Source: Aporhodopirellula rubra
Lineage (GTDB): Bacteria; Planctomycetota; Planctomycetia; Pirellulales; Pirellulaceae
Direction of reading: 5' to 3'
DNA: 64,000 bases
Assembly (NCBI RefSeq): GCF_014192335.1
Contig: NZ_JACHXU010000001.1
Location: 310,001-374,000, forward strand
A program made the position numbers and the translations under genes. This document shows, in pieces, positions 34,676-43,790 of this stretch. Numbering within the stretch: position 1 is the stretch's first letter; each line of letters begins with the position of its first letter. The notes under the pieces were generated by a model, which did no database searches, was not told the DNA's origin, and saw nothing but the letters and a program-made list of their open reading frames with translations.

Positions 34676-35635
34676 GTGAACACGGATTCCACCGCTACTG
34701 ATTTCGCGTCCACGCCTGACTCGGTCCCCGTGCAGTTTTCATGGGGAGTGACGTTGGCGATTGTGGGCACGTTTCTGTTTGCGTTGAAGTCGATCTTTAT
34801 CAAGCTGGCTTTTGCCGCGGGGGCGGACGCCACGTTGTTGTTGGCCATACGGATGGTGTTGGCTCTTCCGTTTTATGTTGTTGTGTTCGCAACGCTCTTG
34901 TGGCGGAAGCGAACGGGGGGCGCGAATTCTGCCTCGCCCGCCTTCCCGATGCCGATCGTGGTTCGGTCTTTGTTGTTGGGGTTCTTGGGGTATTATCTCG
35001 CGTCGTACCTGGATTTGTCGGGCTTGGAGTTTATCTCTGCCCAACTCGAACGGTTGACCTTGTTCACGTATCCGGCGATGGTTGCCGCGTTGGCATGGAT
35101 GTTTCTGGGCGAACAAGTCAACGCGAGAATTTTGATCGCGATCGGTTTGTCGTACGCGGGTGTTTGGTTGATGTACGGGCAAGAGCGAACGTTCATGCCT
35201 GATGCGAATACGGGCAAAGGTGTGTTCTTGGTATTCCTGGCGGCGCTCAGCTATTCGCTGTATGTGTTGTTCGCCAAGCCGGTAATGCAAAAAATCGGCA
35301 GTCGTGAATTCACCAGTTTGGCGATGATCGGATCCACGTTCTTTGTGGCCGTTCATTTTCTCTGCACACACTCGGTCCGAGACTTTTTTGAGGCTGCGCC
35401 GGTCGTTTACGTCTATGGGCTGGTGTTGGCGTTCGTTTGCACCGTGATCCCGAGCTTCATGATCAACGAAGCGATCCTGAAGATCGGCGCCACTCGAACG
35501 ACCGTGATCGGTTCCGTCGGCCCCGTGCTGACCATGTTGCTCGCGGTGGTGATCCTCGGCGAGCCTTCGTCTTGGCAGCACATCGTCGGCATGGCAATCG
35601 CCATCATCGGGGTGAGTTTGGTCGCGAAGAAGTGA
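34676..35635 (+). CDS. EamA-family (DMT superfamily) transporter
   Basis: 319 residues from a GTG start with ten hydrophobic helices in two similar halves. Typical marks are SIFIKLAFAAGADATLLLAIRM in the first EamA repeat, LERLTLFTYPAMVAALAWMFLGE at its end, and GATRTTVIGSVGPVLTMLLAVVILGE followed by HIVGMAIAIIGVSLV in the second. The family exports amino acids, nucleobases or other metabolites. Substrate unknown. It is not clearly part of an operon. Confidence 0.9.
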   Translation: MNTDSTATDFASTPDSVPVQFSWGVTLAIVGTFLFALKSIFIKLAFAAGADATLLLAIRMVLALPFYVVVFATLLWRKRTGGANSASPAFPMPIVVRSLLLGFLGYYLASYLDLSGLEFISAQLERLTLFTYPAMVAALAWMFLGEQVNARILIAIGLSYAGVWLMYGQERTFMPDANTGKGVFLVFLAALSYSLYVLFAKPVMQKIGSREFTSLAMIGSTFFVAVHFLCTHSVRDFFEAAPVVYVYGLVLAFVCTVIPSFMINEAILKIGATRTTVIGSVGPVLTMLLAVVILGEPSSWQHIVGMAIAIIGVSLVAKK

Positions 35636-35884
35636 TTCGGTGAGCCGCACCGTGGTTTGGGGAAATGCAATCGCGGGGGACGCTGCTTTCGATCGCGTTT
35701 GTTTGCCATCTGAGGACGGGAGATCGCAGCATTCGCCGGCCGGATGAATCACGGCAACGTGAAACTGCCAGAATCAAGGCCGGAATGGAGCTTGTCTTGG
35801 GCGGGCTTGGTTTGCTACGCCAGGGAGGATCGATGGTTCTGCCATCAGTCACCGTCGAGTGAATTCCTCTCTGGATTGAAAGTC

Positions 35885-36775
35885 ATGATTCTCTGCCGCG
35901 CGAACATTACGTACCCCGGTCTCTTGATCGGTGGGATCCTGATCGGTTCGACGTGGGTGATGGCGAATACGGCGTCAGCGCAACAGAAATGGGACGCTTA
36001 TTTTCCTCAACCGGTGCATGTGGCGCATGTTGGCGGGTTGAGCGAATTGGGGAGCGAGGAGCGAACGGATGATCGTGCGAAGGAGGATGCAATCTCCTCA
36101 AAAACATCTTCTCGCCGCAACGCGGCACAGCGAAACTCACCGACACTAGCGAGACCGATGGATGGTTCAATCGATCGGGCTTCGCACGTCGAGCCTGCCT
36201 CGTCCGTGCTCCAGTCGATCGATCAAGACGGGCGATGGGTAGAAATGCCGCAATCGGATTGGGAGCCGGATGCGAGATGGACGGCCGTTCCTGGGAATGC
36301 CGTGACGACGCCCTACGTGCCCGCTCCGCCGCATCGAGTGATTCAGTCGCCGCGTCCAGCACCGCAGCCAACGCCCGGGCACACGACAGCGGTCGTCCCG
36401 AGCACGCATCACGCCCAAGGCCAGACTTGGCTGGGTTATCAAGAAACGCCGGGGCAAACAAGCGTCGGCTACCAGAACCATTCTCCTACCGGTGTGAGTG
36501 GGTCAGCGTCCGGTGCGGTGCCGGGTCTGCATCATCATTTGCCAGACATGCCAGGTGTGGAGAACGATCCGCACAGCGTCGGACCCGGGCATCTCGGGAT
36601 GGGCACCCATTGGTTAAAAACGCGTCCGCAACCGCGGCAGACGATCCCCGGCGCGACGGTCGCTCCGAGTTGGAAAACGCCGTATTCGTATGGCTATTTC
36701 GGCTCCGAAGGCAAACGCCACTGGACGCGACAACACGGATATCGTGACCGCTATCTGCAATGGACGTTGCGTTAA
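35885..36775 (+). CDS. Secreted Pro/Gln/His-rich protein of unknown function
   Basis: 296 residues from the ATG at 35885; the longer frame from 35744 lacks a signal peptide. Residues 1-33 form a signal peptide (GLLIGGILIGSTWVMANTASA). The mature protein is low in hydrophobic residues and rich in Pro, Gln, His and Gly, with short repeated phrases (QTWLGYQETPGQ / QTSVGYQNHSP). The end has aromatic and basic residues (YGYFGSEGKRHWTRQHGYRD). No domain recognised. It is probably extracytoplasmic and largely disordered. Confidence 0.7.
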   Translation: MILCRANITYPGLLIGGILIGSTWVMANTASAQQKWDAYFPQPVHVAHVGGLSELGSEERTDDRAKEDAISSKTSSRRNAAQRNSPTLARPMDGSIDRASHVEPASSVLQSIDQDGRWVEMPQSDWEPDARWTAVPGNAVTTPYVPAPPHRVIQSPRPAPQPTPGHTTAVVPSTHHAQGQTWLGYQETPGQTSVGYQNHSPTGVSGSASGAVPGLHHHLPDMPGVENDPHSVGPGHLGMGTHWLKTRPQPRQTIPGATVAPSWKTPYSYGYFGSEGKRHWTRQHGYRDRYLQWTLR

Positions 36776-36855
36776 ACGGTTCGCGGGGAGAAACTAGACG
36801 GTCTGAATGAAATACCGTTGACGTCCGATCTCCCCATTCACGCGAAGCCAGTCCG

Positions 36856-37791
36856 TTGTCCGATCGACCCTCTGCTCCCTCACCTTCTGAATCACGCCCT
36901 TCTGGTCCTCCGGCAGGCGGTCCGCCCGCTTCCGGTGGACGTCCTGGTGGTCCACCACCCGGTGTGCGCCCGCAAGCATCGTTGCCCGAACCGTCGGTGA
37001 TTCCGGAGCACGGTTGGCACGTTGGTCACTACTTCTATCGCTTCCGTCGCGATTGCCTCGATGCTCCGTTAAGTGCTGAGTTGTGTGAGCAGTTTTGTGC
37101 GGCGTTGGCTCCGGGCGATGAGGACATGCCAAAGCGATTGGCGTCGTATTGGATCAGTGGGCATGACGCTGACTTCGGGTTTGTTGTGATGGATCCCGAT
37201 CCGGCGAAAGTGGAAGGCGTTCATCAAGCTTTGTTGGCACCCGGAATTGGCCGCTGGATCGAACCGGCGTGGTCGTTCATCTCGGTGAGCGAAGTCAGCG
37301 AATACGTTCCCACGGTGGAGGCGTATCGTGCTCGATTGATCCGCGAGGGAGCCACGCCAGACACTCCCGAACTCGACGCAAAGGTTACCGCCTATGAACG
37401 CCGGTTGCCGATGATGAACCGTAACCGGTTGGAACCAGAGTTTCCCGAATGGCCGTCGGCGTGTTTCTATCCGATGAATAAGAGTCGGGTGCCGGGTGCG
37501 AACTGGTTCACCGAACCGTTCAGCCATCGCAACCAAATGATGGCCGAACACGCGCAGAGCGGGATGGCGTTCGCGGGCAAAGTGAGCCAGTTGATCTCTG
37601 TCGGCGTCGGTTTGGACGATTGGGAGTGGATGGTCACCCTTTGGGGACGCAACCCTCAGTACCTCAAGGACATCGTGTACAAGATGCGTTTCGACGAAGC
37701 GAGCGCGAAGTACGGAGAATTCGGTCCGTTTTACGTCGGATACCGGGCCAATGGCGACGAAATCCTGAAGCACTGCCGGATGAAGGGCTAG
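36856..37791 (+). CDS. chdC: Coproheme decarboxylase / chlorite dismutase family (ChdC, HemQ)
   Basis: 311 residues from a TTG start, the first possible start in this frame. Residues 1-45 are a Pro/Gly/Ser linker not usual for the family. The ferredoxin-like fold follows. Tyr205 in CFYPMNKSR matches the catalytic Tyr of Firmicute HemQ, and His232 in MAEHAQSG is the likely haem ligand. The second half ends SVGVGLDDWEWMVTLWGRN, IVYKMRFDEASAKYGEFGPFYVG, diagnostic of the family. The Tyr and the lack of the chlorite-dismutase distal Arg context favour the decarboxylase that turns coproheme into haem b. No other haem gene is adjacent. Confidence 0.88.
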   Translation: MSDRPSAPSPSESRPSGPPAGGPPASGGRPGGPPPGVRPQASLPEPSVIPEHGWHVGHYFYRFRRDCLDAPLSAELCEQFCAALAPGDEDMPKRLASYWISGHDADFGFVVMDPDPAKVEGVHQALLAPGIGRWIEPAWSFISVSEVSEYVPTVEAYRARLIREGATPDTPELDAKVTAYERRLPMMNRNRLEPEFPEWPSACFYPMNKSRVPGANWFTEPFSHRNQMMAEHAQSGMAFAGKVSQLISVGVGLDDWEWMVTLWGRNPQYLKDIVYKMRFDEASAKYGEFGPFYVGYRANGDEILKHCRMKG

Positions 37792-37830
37792 TCACGATGG
37801 CGTGTTGAACGCCGCCACGCAAGGCCAGAA

Positions 37831-38670
37831 TTAAGGTGCCAGTAACAACACCGCGAGATCGTCCGGCTTGCCGGGCGAATCCGGAGTCGTGAGATTCATC
37901 CGGTCGCTCGCTAAGCGGATCAACGCGTTCATCCGCTGCAAAGGTTGGCCGACTCGGGCGAGTTGCGAGATCTCGCTCAGGTGCAAGTTATCAAACAACC
38001 CGTCGCTGGCAACGAGCACCGTGTCACGCGGCGTGAGCGTGATCGCGGGGCCGATTTCGATGTGCATGAATCGCGAGCCGACCAGGTTCGAGACAATGTG
38101 TCGCTCGTCATGATGCATCGCGTCTTCTTCGGCGAGCATGCCTGACTCGATCGCGTAACCGACCGGTGAGTGCGATGTCGATTTCCATTTGACCGTGCCA
38201 CGTCCGCCGACAAAGATCGCCATCGAGTCACCGACTTGGTAACCACGTGCGATGCGGTTTTGAATCTCGACGACGCAGATCGTGGTCGCGGCGCCGGTTC
38301 CCATGTCGAGGATTTCCTCGTTGGCTTTCTCGATACCGTCGAGGATTGCGGGACGCAGGTCGTCGGATGAACCGTGGGTTGCGAGGCTTTCGGCTAGGCA
38401 CTGAACCGCGATTGCGGACGCCTTGTATCCGACAGGGGCTCCGCCGACGCCGTCGGCAACCGCCAAAACGAGTCCGCCGCCGGGCGTTTGCACGACCACG
38501 GCACTGTCGTCGTTAGGTTCTTCTTTTCCGGGACAGGTTCGCGAGAACGCGACCACGCTTCCCTGTTCACCACGATGCAGCACGGGCGTTTCCATCTCGC
38601 TCTCGAGGTAGAAAGTCGTTGATGCGTCGAGGATGGTGGTCATGGAATCGGGAACCCGGAGGTCGACCAT
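37831..38670 (-). CDS. PP2C-type Ser/Thr protein phosphatase
   Basis: 279 residues. Metal-binding motifs: Asp pair in NDDSAVVV, VADGVGG, GAATTICVVEI, QVGDSMAIF, VASDGLFDNL and KPDDLAVLLL. It is soluble, with no signal peptide. ATG at 38643 is an alternative start. It lies 43 bases downstream of a Ser/Thr kinase gene on the same strand, so the two probably make a reversible phosphorylation pair. Confidence 0.9.
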   Translation of the reverse strand: MVDLRVPDSMTTILDASTTFYLESEMETPVLHRGEQGSVVAFSRTCPGKEEPNDDSAVVVQTPGGGLVLAVADGVGGAPVGYKASAIAVQCLAESLATHGSSDDLRPAILDGIEKANEEILDMGTGAATTICVVEIQNRIARGYQVGDSMAIFVGGRGTVKWKSTSHSPVGYAIESGMLAEEDAMHHDERHIVSNLVGSRFMHIEIGPAITLTPRDTVLVASDGLFDNLHLSEISQLARVGQPLQRMNALIRLASDRMNLTTPDSPGKPDDLAVLLLAP

Positions 38671-38713
38671 AATGGAAGCGGATTGGTACGAAAGGTGAAT
38701 GCGACGGTAAAGT

Positions 38714-39562
38714 TTACGCCGTTTTCCGGTTGCGTTTGGCGAATCGAGTCGCTTTTAAGCGTGATTTCTCCCACGCCGCTTCCATTTTATCCGCATCGGC
38801 GAACCGGTCACGTGGTTTGATCGAAACGGATTTGCGGATAATCGCAATCAGGTCGGGATGAACGCGTTTCCGCATCGAGGCGGAGCCCGGAAATGGCCAT
38901 TCGAACGGGTATTCTGGCCATTTTCCCGAAAACATTCGGTACGCGATTAATCCAAGGGAAAACACATCACTTCGTTTTGACGGTTTGCCCATCGCCTGTT
39001 CCGGGGCCATGTAACCAAGTGTCCCCGTCCCGGAGCCCTTGATCGTTCGTTGGGCGGCCTTCGCGATTCCGAAATCACCCAAACGCAAGTGATCGGTGTC
39101 AAAGAGCATCACGTTCTCAGGTTTGATATCGCAATGAATCACGCCTTGCCCGTGTGCGTAGGAAACCGCACTGAGCAGTTGGCCCGTGAAATCAAACGCG
39201 GTGTCAAACCCCATCCGGTTTTTCAGCCGATCGTCGAGCGTTCGTGACGCTAGCGGTGTGACGATGACAAATCGACCGTCGATAAAGCTCGCGTCGCGGA
39301 TCGCCAAAATGTTGGGGTGTTCCAGCCCCATGGTCAATTTGGCTTCGCGTCGAAACTCATTGATCAACTCATCGGACACCCATTGAGCGTTCGGGATCTT
39401 CAACGCGACTTTGATCGATAGCAGCGTATCCGTCGCCGCGTAGACGTCCGCAAACCCGCCCTGCCCGATCCGTCGATCGAGACGATATTTTCCCAGGCGT
39501 CCATTGACCCGAAGCGGAGCCAGCGTGCCTGTGTGTGATGATGTGTGAGACGATTTGGCCAT
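38714..39562 (-). CDS. Cytosolic Ser/Thr protein kinase, non-RD type
   Basis: 282 residues from the ATG at 39562, placed five bases behind AGG; a GTG two codons upstream is possible. Glycine loop IGQGGFADVY, Lys in VALKIP, catalytic loop VIHCDIKPENVML with Cys in place of the usual Arg, DFG in LGDFGIAKA, activation segment end GYMAPEQAMG. There is no C-terminal sensor or TM region, so it is a bare kinase domain with a basic tail. Lack of the HRD arginine implies that activation-loop phosphorylation is not needed in the usual way. A PP2C gene follows, likely in the same operon. Confidence 0.92.
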   Translation of the reverse strand: MAKSSHTSSHTGTLAPLRVNGRLGKYRLDRRIGQGGFADVYAATDTLLSIKVALKIPNAQWVSDELINEFRREAKLTMGLEHPNILAIRDASFIDGRFVIVTPLASRTLDDRLKNRMGFDTAFDFTGQLLSAVSYAHGQGVIHCDIKPENVMLFDTDHLRLGDFGIAKAAQRTIKGSGTGTLGYMAPEQAMGKPSKRSDVFSLGLIAYRMFSGKWPEYPFEWPFPGSASMRKRVHPDLIAIIRKSVSIKPRDRFADADKMEAAWEKSRLKATRFAKRNRKTA

Positions 39563-39659
39563 GTTCACCTGAGCGGCGGGATACGCTGTGCGTTCTTTCG
39601 TTGGAACCTTTGCGTGTGACCCGTTGAACGTAGCATATGCTTAAGATCGAAACACCGGG

Positions 39660-40994
39660 TTAAGTGTCCGATCCGTGCATTGACGTATCGTAGGAAGAGC
39701 TAAACGCCATCGGAAACGGAAGGATGATTGGACTGTCACCCAACGAAGCGTCGTCATCACGATGCTCTTCGTCACGCTCATCGGAGTGTTGGGTCGGGAT
39801 GGGAAGTCGTTCTCGGAATTTCGAATCAAACGCCTCTTCGAACGATAGTGTTTGAACGAGCGGACGACCGAGTCGTTTTCTCGCGAATTGTTTGCCGAGG
39901 AATACCAGATCGTCGATTTTCGCCCGGCATCGACCTTGCAACGTGGGGGCCGACACGGAGGCATGGATCGATGGAATCGGGTGCGCGTTCAGTCGGCGTT
40001 TGTACTCTTCGTCGCCACGCATGTAGTCGACTCCCGTCGAGCCTTGGTCGTGGGCATACTTCAGGATCCAGGTGTTGAGCAGGGAGCCTGGTTTGATGTT
40101 TGCGAATTCATAGTCGACCCCGGTGCTGTAACAGTACAAACGCCCGTCATCACCGGCGAAATGCAGCTGCGTGGCGATGATCTTTTTGGCTCCTGTGTCG
40201 GGATCCGTGTGCACCAGCGACGGCAAAAACAGGCGGCCGTGTGGGAGTGCCTCGAGCGCCGACGCGAGGACAAATTCTTTCATGCCCTGAACCGCGTAGG
40301 ATCCCGATTCGCCCTGGGATTGCCAATGACGTTGATGGAGTTCAACGAGTTTCTCGATCGTTTTGGTCACGGAGGCTTCATCATCGGCGATCCGAATCGA
40401 CAGGTCGCTCGCCGGGTGTTCGGGGCCGGCCTCACCGACCCGAATGATGGTGGCGCGGTGACGCCGTCGGGCCCGTCGCGAACTCGTTTCCACGAACGTG
40501 TCCCAGTCATCACGACAGGGGAGGAACCAAATGTTCATTCGAGAGGTCAGGCAGATCTTCGCGTCGCGCCGTTCGAATTCCTGCAGCAGGCTTTGCATGC
40601 CGGGATCACCTCCGACGATTCCGTCGAACATCAACCGATCCCAACCGAGTTGTGTGTCCGATGCCTGCGCGATCAAGAAGTCCACAATCGCTTCGGTCAC
40701 GACCGCCAAATTTTCTGGACGCGCAAGGACCGAGACGTGATCGGTGCACACATTGCCACCGGCGATCGTTTGCCAACCGCGGCGACCGCAGCGTTGTAGC
40801 GGCATGATTCCGCAGACGTTACCGTGTTCGTCCAAAACAGTGACGAACAAGAGTTCATGCTGGTCGCCGAATTGGCGGCACCAGGACAACAACCATGATG
40901 ATTGCCTAAACGGGATGCCGCTGGATAAGGCGTCCCACTGCAGCGAGTGTTCGAAAAGACTTTCAGCGTGCCGGTAGGCGATGATGGTATTCAT
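39660..40994 (-). CDS. CelD/BcsL-type GNAT acetyltransferase (FemAB-like)
   Basis: 444 residues, ATG preceded by AGGA at 7 bases. Visible family segments: FRQSSWLLSWCRQFG, RRARRRHRATI, ELHQRHWQSQGESG, ATQLHFAGDDGRLYCYSTGVDYEF and NIKPGSLLNTWILKYAHDQGSTGVDYMRGDEEYKRRL, which is the GNAT_6 core. Such proteins are found in exopolysaccharide and cell-surface gene sets and probably transfer acyl or aminoacyl groups to glycans or peptides. About 45 residues at the C-terminus are acidic and likely disordered. No polysaccharide genes adjoin it here. Confidence 0.82.
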   Translation of the reverse strand: MNTIIAYRHAESLFEHSLQWDALSSGIPFRQSSWLLSWCRQFGDQHELLFVTVLDEHGNVCGIMPLQRCGRRGWQTIAGGNVCTDHVSVLARPENLAVVTEAIVDFLIAQASDTQLGWDRLMFDGIVGGDPGMQSLLQEFERRDAKICLTSRMNIWFLPCRDDWDTFVETSSRRARRRHRATIIRVGEAGPEHPASDLSIRIADDEASVTKTIEKLVELHQRHWQSQGESGSYAVQGMKEFVLASALEALPHGRLFLPSLVHTDPDTGAKKIIATQLHFAGDDGRLYCYSTGVDYEFANIKPGSLLNTWILKYAHDQGSTGVDYMRGDEEYKRRLNAHPIPSIHASVSAPTLQGRCRAKIDDLVFLGKQFARKRLGRPLVQTLSFEEAFDSKFRERLPIPTQHSDERDEEHRDDDASLGDSPIILPFPMAFSSSYDTSMHGSDT

Positions 40995-41120
40995 GCGAAA
41001 TCCTAGGACAGGTAACTCATGCGAGGCTTCGCCGGGGGGAAGGTTTGTTTACAATCGTGAGCATCGCGGTCGACCGGATCGCCATAAACCTTAAAACCCC
41101 ACCTATCGAGATTCGCCGAA

Positions 41121-42518
41121 ATGATAGTTTTAGTTTTGACACGAAAGCTGTCCTTCTGTTTCGCATGTGCATCTGCTGTGTTGACAATCGGCGGCGTTTC
41201 TTCGCTGTATGCGGAATCGCCCGTGACCGTTTCCACTCAGCAAACGGCTGAATCCGGCGAAGAATCCTGGTCTCGATTTCATGGTCCAAACGGAATTGGT
41301 AAATCGAGTCATGGGGAATTGCCTGAATCGTGGACCGCGGATGAGTACACGTGGACGGCGTCTCTCCATGGCACCGACGTCGGTTCGCCAGCGGTAACGG
41401 GGACACAGGTGTTTGTTCTTGATTCGAGTGGCCGTAGTGCGACGCCCGGAGCATCGGGGGCGATCGATCTGGTCGCGATCGATTTGGAATCGGGGAAGGA
41501 GCAATGGCGTCGCAGTCATCCGGTGGCGGATACCAAACGACACACACGTAATTCGCCTGCGTCAACCACACCCGCGGTAGCCGGCGACCGCGTTTACATT
41601 GCCTATGGCGATGCCGACGGTGCTTACCTGTATGCGTATTCTCTCAAAGGAGCGCCGCTGTGGCAGCGTCAGCTCGGATCTTGGTCGGGCGTGCACGGGT
41701 TCGGGACCAGCCCGATGGTGGTCGGCTCGCAGGTGATTTTGTTTAACTCGCAACAGTCCGACGAGTTGGCGCCGTGGCAAGTGAAGGGGGCCAGCCGAAT
41801 GATGGCATTTGATGCCGCGACGGGCGAAGACCTTTGGAACACACCGCTGCGAACGACGCGTCCGTGCTACGGGGTGCCCGCAGTCTATCAACCGCCGAAC
41901 GAGAATCCGCCAGCGTCTAACGATGTGCCCCTGCAGCTCGTCGCCGCTAACAAGGGCAACGGGATGTTCGGGTTGGATGCCAACACGGGTGAGATGCTCT
42001 GGTCGTTAGATGTGTTTAACAAACGTTGTTGTGCGTCCCCTTTGTTGGTAGGCGATATCGCGATCGCGAGTTGCGGCAGCGGCGGAGGCGGAAACGTTTT
42101 GTCGGCGGTGCGTATTCCCAAACGTCCAGGTGAATCACCCAAAGAACTCTTCCGCGTGACCAGCGCGGCACCCTACGTGCCGTCTTCGGTAGCCAAAGAC
42201 GGTTTGTTATTCACCGTGTCGGACAGTGGAATCGCGAGTTGTTTCGATCTCAACGACCAGGGACGCAAACGATGGAGCCAACGGTTGGGTGGGAACTTCG
42301 GAGCGTCGCCGATCATCGTCGGTGAACAGCTCTTGTTCATTTCGCTCGACGGAACGGCGCACGTAACACGTGCCAGTGGCGCCAAAGAGCGAGTCAGCAG
42401 CTTCGAGTTGGGCGGGAGGGTTGGTGCCACACCCGCTGTTTCGTCGTCGTATTTGGTTCTGCGAGTCGGCGGGAAATTGCATTGCCTTCGTATCACCGGG
42501 CGAGGATCGCAAGGCTAA
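41121..42518 (+). CDS. Secreted PQQ-type beta-propeller protein
   Basis: 465 residues. A signal peptide covers about residues 1-32. The rest is a propeller of PQQ-like repeats: GTDVGSPAVTGTQVFVLDSSGR, VAIDLESGKEQWRR, AFDAATGEDLWNT, GLDANTGEMLWSLD, CFDLNDQGRKRWSQRLGG and the ending GATPAVSSSYLVLRVGGKLHCLR. The first repeat starts with WSRFHGPNGIGKS, as in many planctomycete relatives. It lacks enzymatic marks of quinoprotein dehydrogenases, so a BamB-like scaffold role in the periplasm is more likely. Confidence 0.88.
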   Translation: MIVLVLTRKLSFCFACASAVLTIGGVSSLYAESPVTVSTQQTAESGEESWSRFHGPNGIGKSSHGELPESWTADEYTWTASLHGTDVGSPAVTGTQVFVLDSSGRSATPGASGAIDLVAIDLESGKEQWRRSHPVADTKRHTRNSPASTTPAVAGDRVYIAYGDADGAYLYAYSLKGAPLWQRQLGSWSGVHGFGTSPMVVGSQVILFNSQQSDELAPWQVKGASRMMAFDAATGEDLWNTPLRTTRPCYGVPAVYQPPNENPPASNDVPLQLVAANKGNGMFGLDANTGEMLWSLDVFNKRCCASPLLVGDIAIASCGSGGGGNVLSAVRIPKRPGESPKELFRVTSAAPYVPSSVAKDGLLFTVSDSGIASCFDLNDQGRKRWSQRLGGNFGASPIIVGEQLLFISLDGTAHVTRASGAKERVSSFELGGRVGATPAVSSSYLVLRVGGKLHCLRITGRGSQG

Positions 42519-42691
42519 ATGCGAATTTAATTGGCTGCGTGAATCGTTACGCGTGAGGGGGAGGCTGCGAAAATTGCTGCTGAAAAACGAAGTTTGGTTT
42601 GGACTATACTCCAACCCGTCGACGGCAAGCCTGATCGAGCTGCCGTTGATCTCATCGCGAAGCTTCTCTCCTCTCTCTTCTGCATCAAGCC

Positions 42692-43774
42692 ATGAATTCG
42701 ACCACTCAGCGTTTCGGCGTTTGTAAAAAACTGCTTCTGTCCGCCTTCCTTTTTGTCGGCTGCGGGCAATACGCGCAAGCGAATGATGACGCCGAAGAGG
42801 CAGCGAAGGAGGTAACCGAAGAGGTTGTCGCCGAGGATGATAAGGCAACGGACGATGGGGCCGAGAAAGCTGAAGTTGAGGAAGTCATGGAGAAGGAGGC
42901 TGCCTCTCAAGAAGACGTTGCAGAGAAGGCTGAATCGAAGGACGAAGCGGACGAGGGTGCTGAAGATGAAGATAAGCAGCCCAAGACGTTCGCCGAACGA
43001 ATGGAAGCCTTGAAAGCGGACGCGTCGAAGAAGCTTTCCGAGGTTGCCGACACCGCCAAGTCAAAAGTGGCCGAGGCAAAAGAGGTTGCTGGTGTCGCGG
43101 TAGCGGACGCGAAGGCGGAAGCCGGCAAGGCAGCGGACGCAGCAAAGGAAGCTGCCGCATCAGCCGGTGAACAAGTCACGGCGATGAAGGAGGAGGCGGT
43201 CAAAAAGATCGCCGACGTTGCCAAACAAGCCGAATCGAAAGCGGTTGTTGCGAAAGAGGTCGCCGGTGTGGTTGTTGCGGACGCGACGGCGGAAGCCGGT
43301 AAAGCAGCGGACGCGGCGAAGGAAGTTGCCGCAACAGCCGGTGAACAAGTCACGGCGATGAAGGAGGAAGCGGTCAAGACGATCGCCGATGTCGCCGAGC
43401 AAGCTGAAACGAAAGCGGTAGAGGCAAAAGAGATTGCCGAAGAAGCGATTGGGGACGTGCGGACTGAGTCGGCCAAAGTTGCCGATCGAGTCAAAAGGCC
43501 GGCGTGGGTGGGAGCGAAGATGGAGTCGAGTTCGCTTGTGATCCTCTCGATGGTCCCCTTTTCACCGGCGGCGGTGTCAGAGTTGAAAATCGGTGACCAG
43601 GTGATTTCGATCAATGGCAAACAGGTTCACACGATTCAGGACGTCAAGGAACGTCTGTCGGCTACCGGAGCCGGTGAGAAGATGCGTCTCGTCATCAGCC
43701 GCGGCGGCGTTTCAAGGAGTATCTCTTTGACGCTCGGCAGTATGGAAGACAAGCGGGCGGTCACTTCTCGCTAG
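42692..43774 (+). CDS. Envelope protein with LEA-like helical repeats and a PDZ domain
   Basis: 360 residues. The signal peptide has a possible lipobox (LFVGCG, about residues 21-26). An acidic segment (residues 30-100) is followed by an Ala/Glu/Lys-rich helical region with a 58-residue repeat of the AKEVAGVAVADAKAEAGKA type in two full copies and a third partial one. The last ~95 residues are a PDZ domain (AWVGAKMESSS; SPAAVSELKIGDQVISINGKQV). The helices could span the periplasm or bind a surface, placing the PDZ domain for protein-tail recognition. No protease domain is present. Confidence 0.85.
   Translation: MNSTTQRFGVCKKLLLSAFLFVGCGQYAQANDDAEEAAKEVTEEVVAEDDKATDDGAEKAEVEEVMEKEAASQEDVAEKAESKDEADEGAEDEDKQPKTFAERMEALKADASKKLSEVADTAKSKVAEAKEVAGVAVADAKAEAGKAADAAKEAAASAGEQVTAMKEEAVKKIADVAKQAESKAVVAKEVAGVVVADATAEAGKAADAAKEVAATAGEQVTAMKEEAVKTIADVAEQAETKAVEAKEIAEEAIGDVRTESAKVADRVKRPAWVGAKMESSSLVILSMVPFSPAAVSELKIGDQVISINGKQVHTIQDVKERLSATGAGEKMRLVISRGGVSRSISLTLGSMEDKRAVTSR
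43078..43490 (+). repeat. 174-bp tandem repeat coding for the helical region
   Basis: The phrase AAAGAGGT/AAAGAGAT starting the AKEVAGV / AKEVAGV / AKEIAEE units recurs at 43081, 43255 and 43429, exactly 174 bases (58 codons) apart. Units 1 and 2 are highly similar at DNA level; unit 3 diverges after about 20 codons. Confidence 0.85.
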
Positions 43775-43790
43775 TGCGGCGGCGAGAAGT
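43763..43790. other. 9-bp stem-loop spanning the stop codon of the PDZ gene
   Basis: ACTTCTCGC at 43763-43771 pairs perfectly with GCGAGAAGT at 43782-43790; the TAG stop lies in the loop. There is no T tract. Confidence 0.5.

Noticed and set aside
34739-35752. 337-codon minus-strand frame
   Set aside because: Antisense to the EamA transporter; composition is hydrophilic and repetitive in His/Arg/Gln with no domain.
39852-40799. 315-codon plus-strand frame
   Set aside because: Antisense shadow of the CelD-type acetyltransferase gene.
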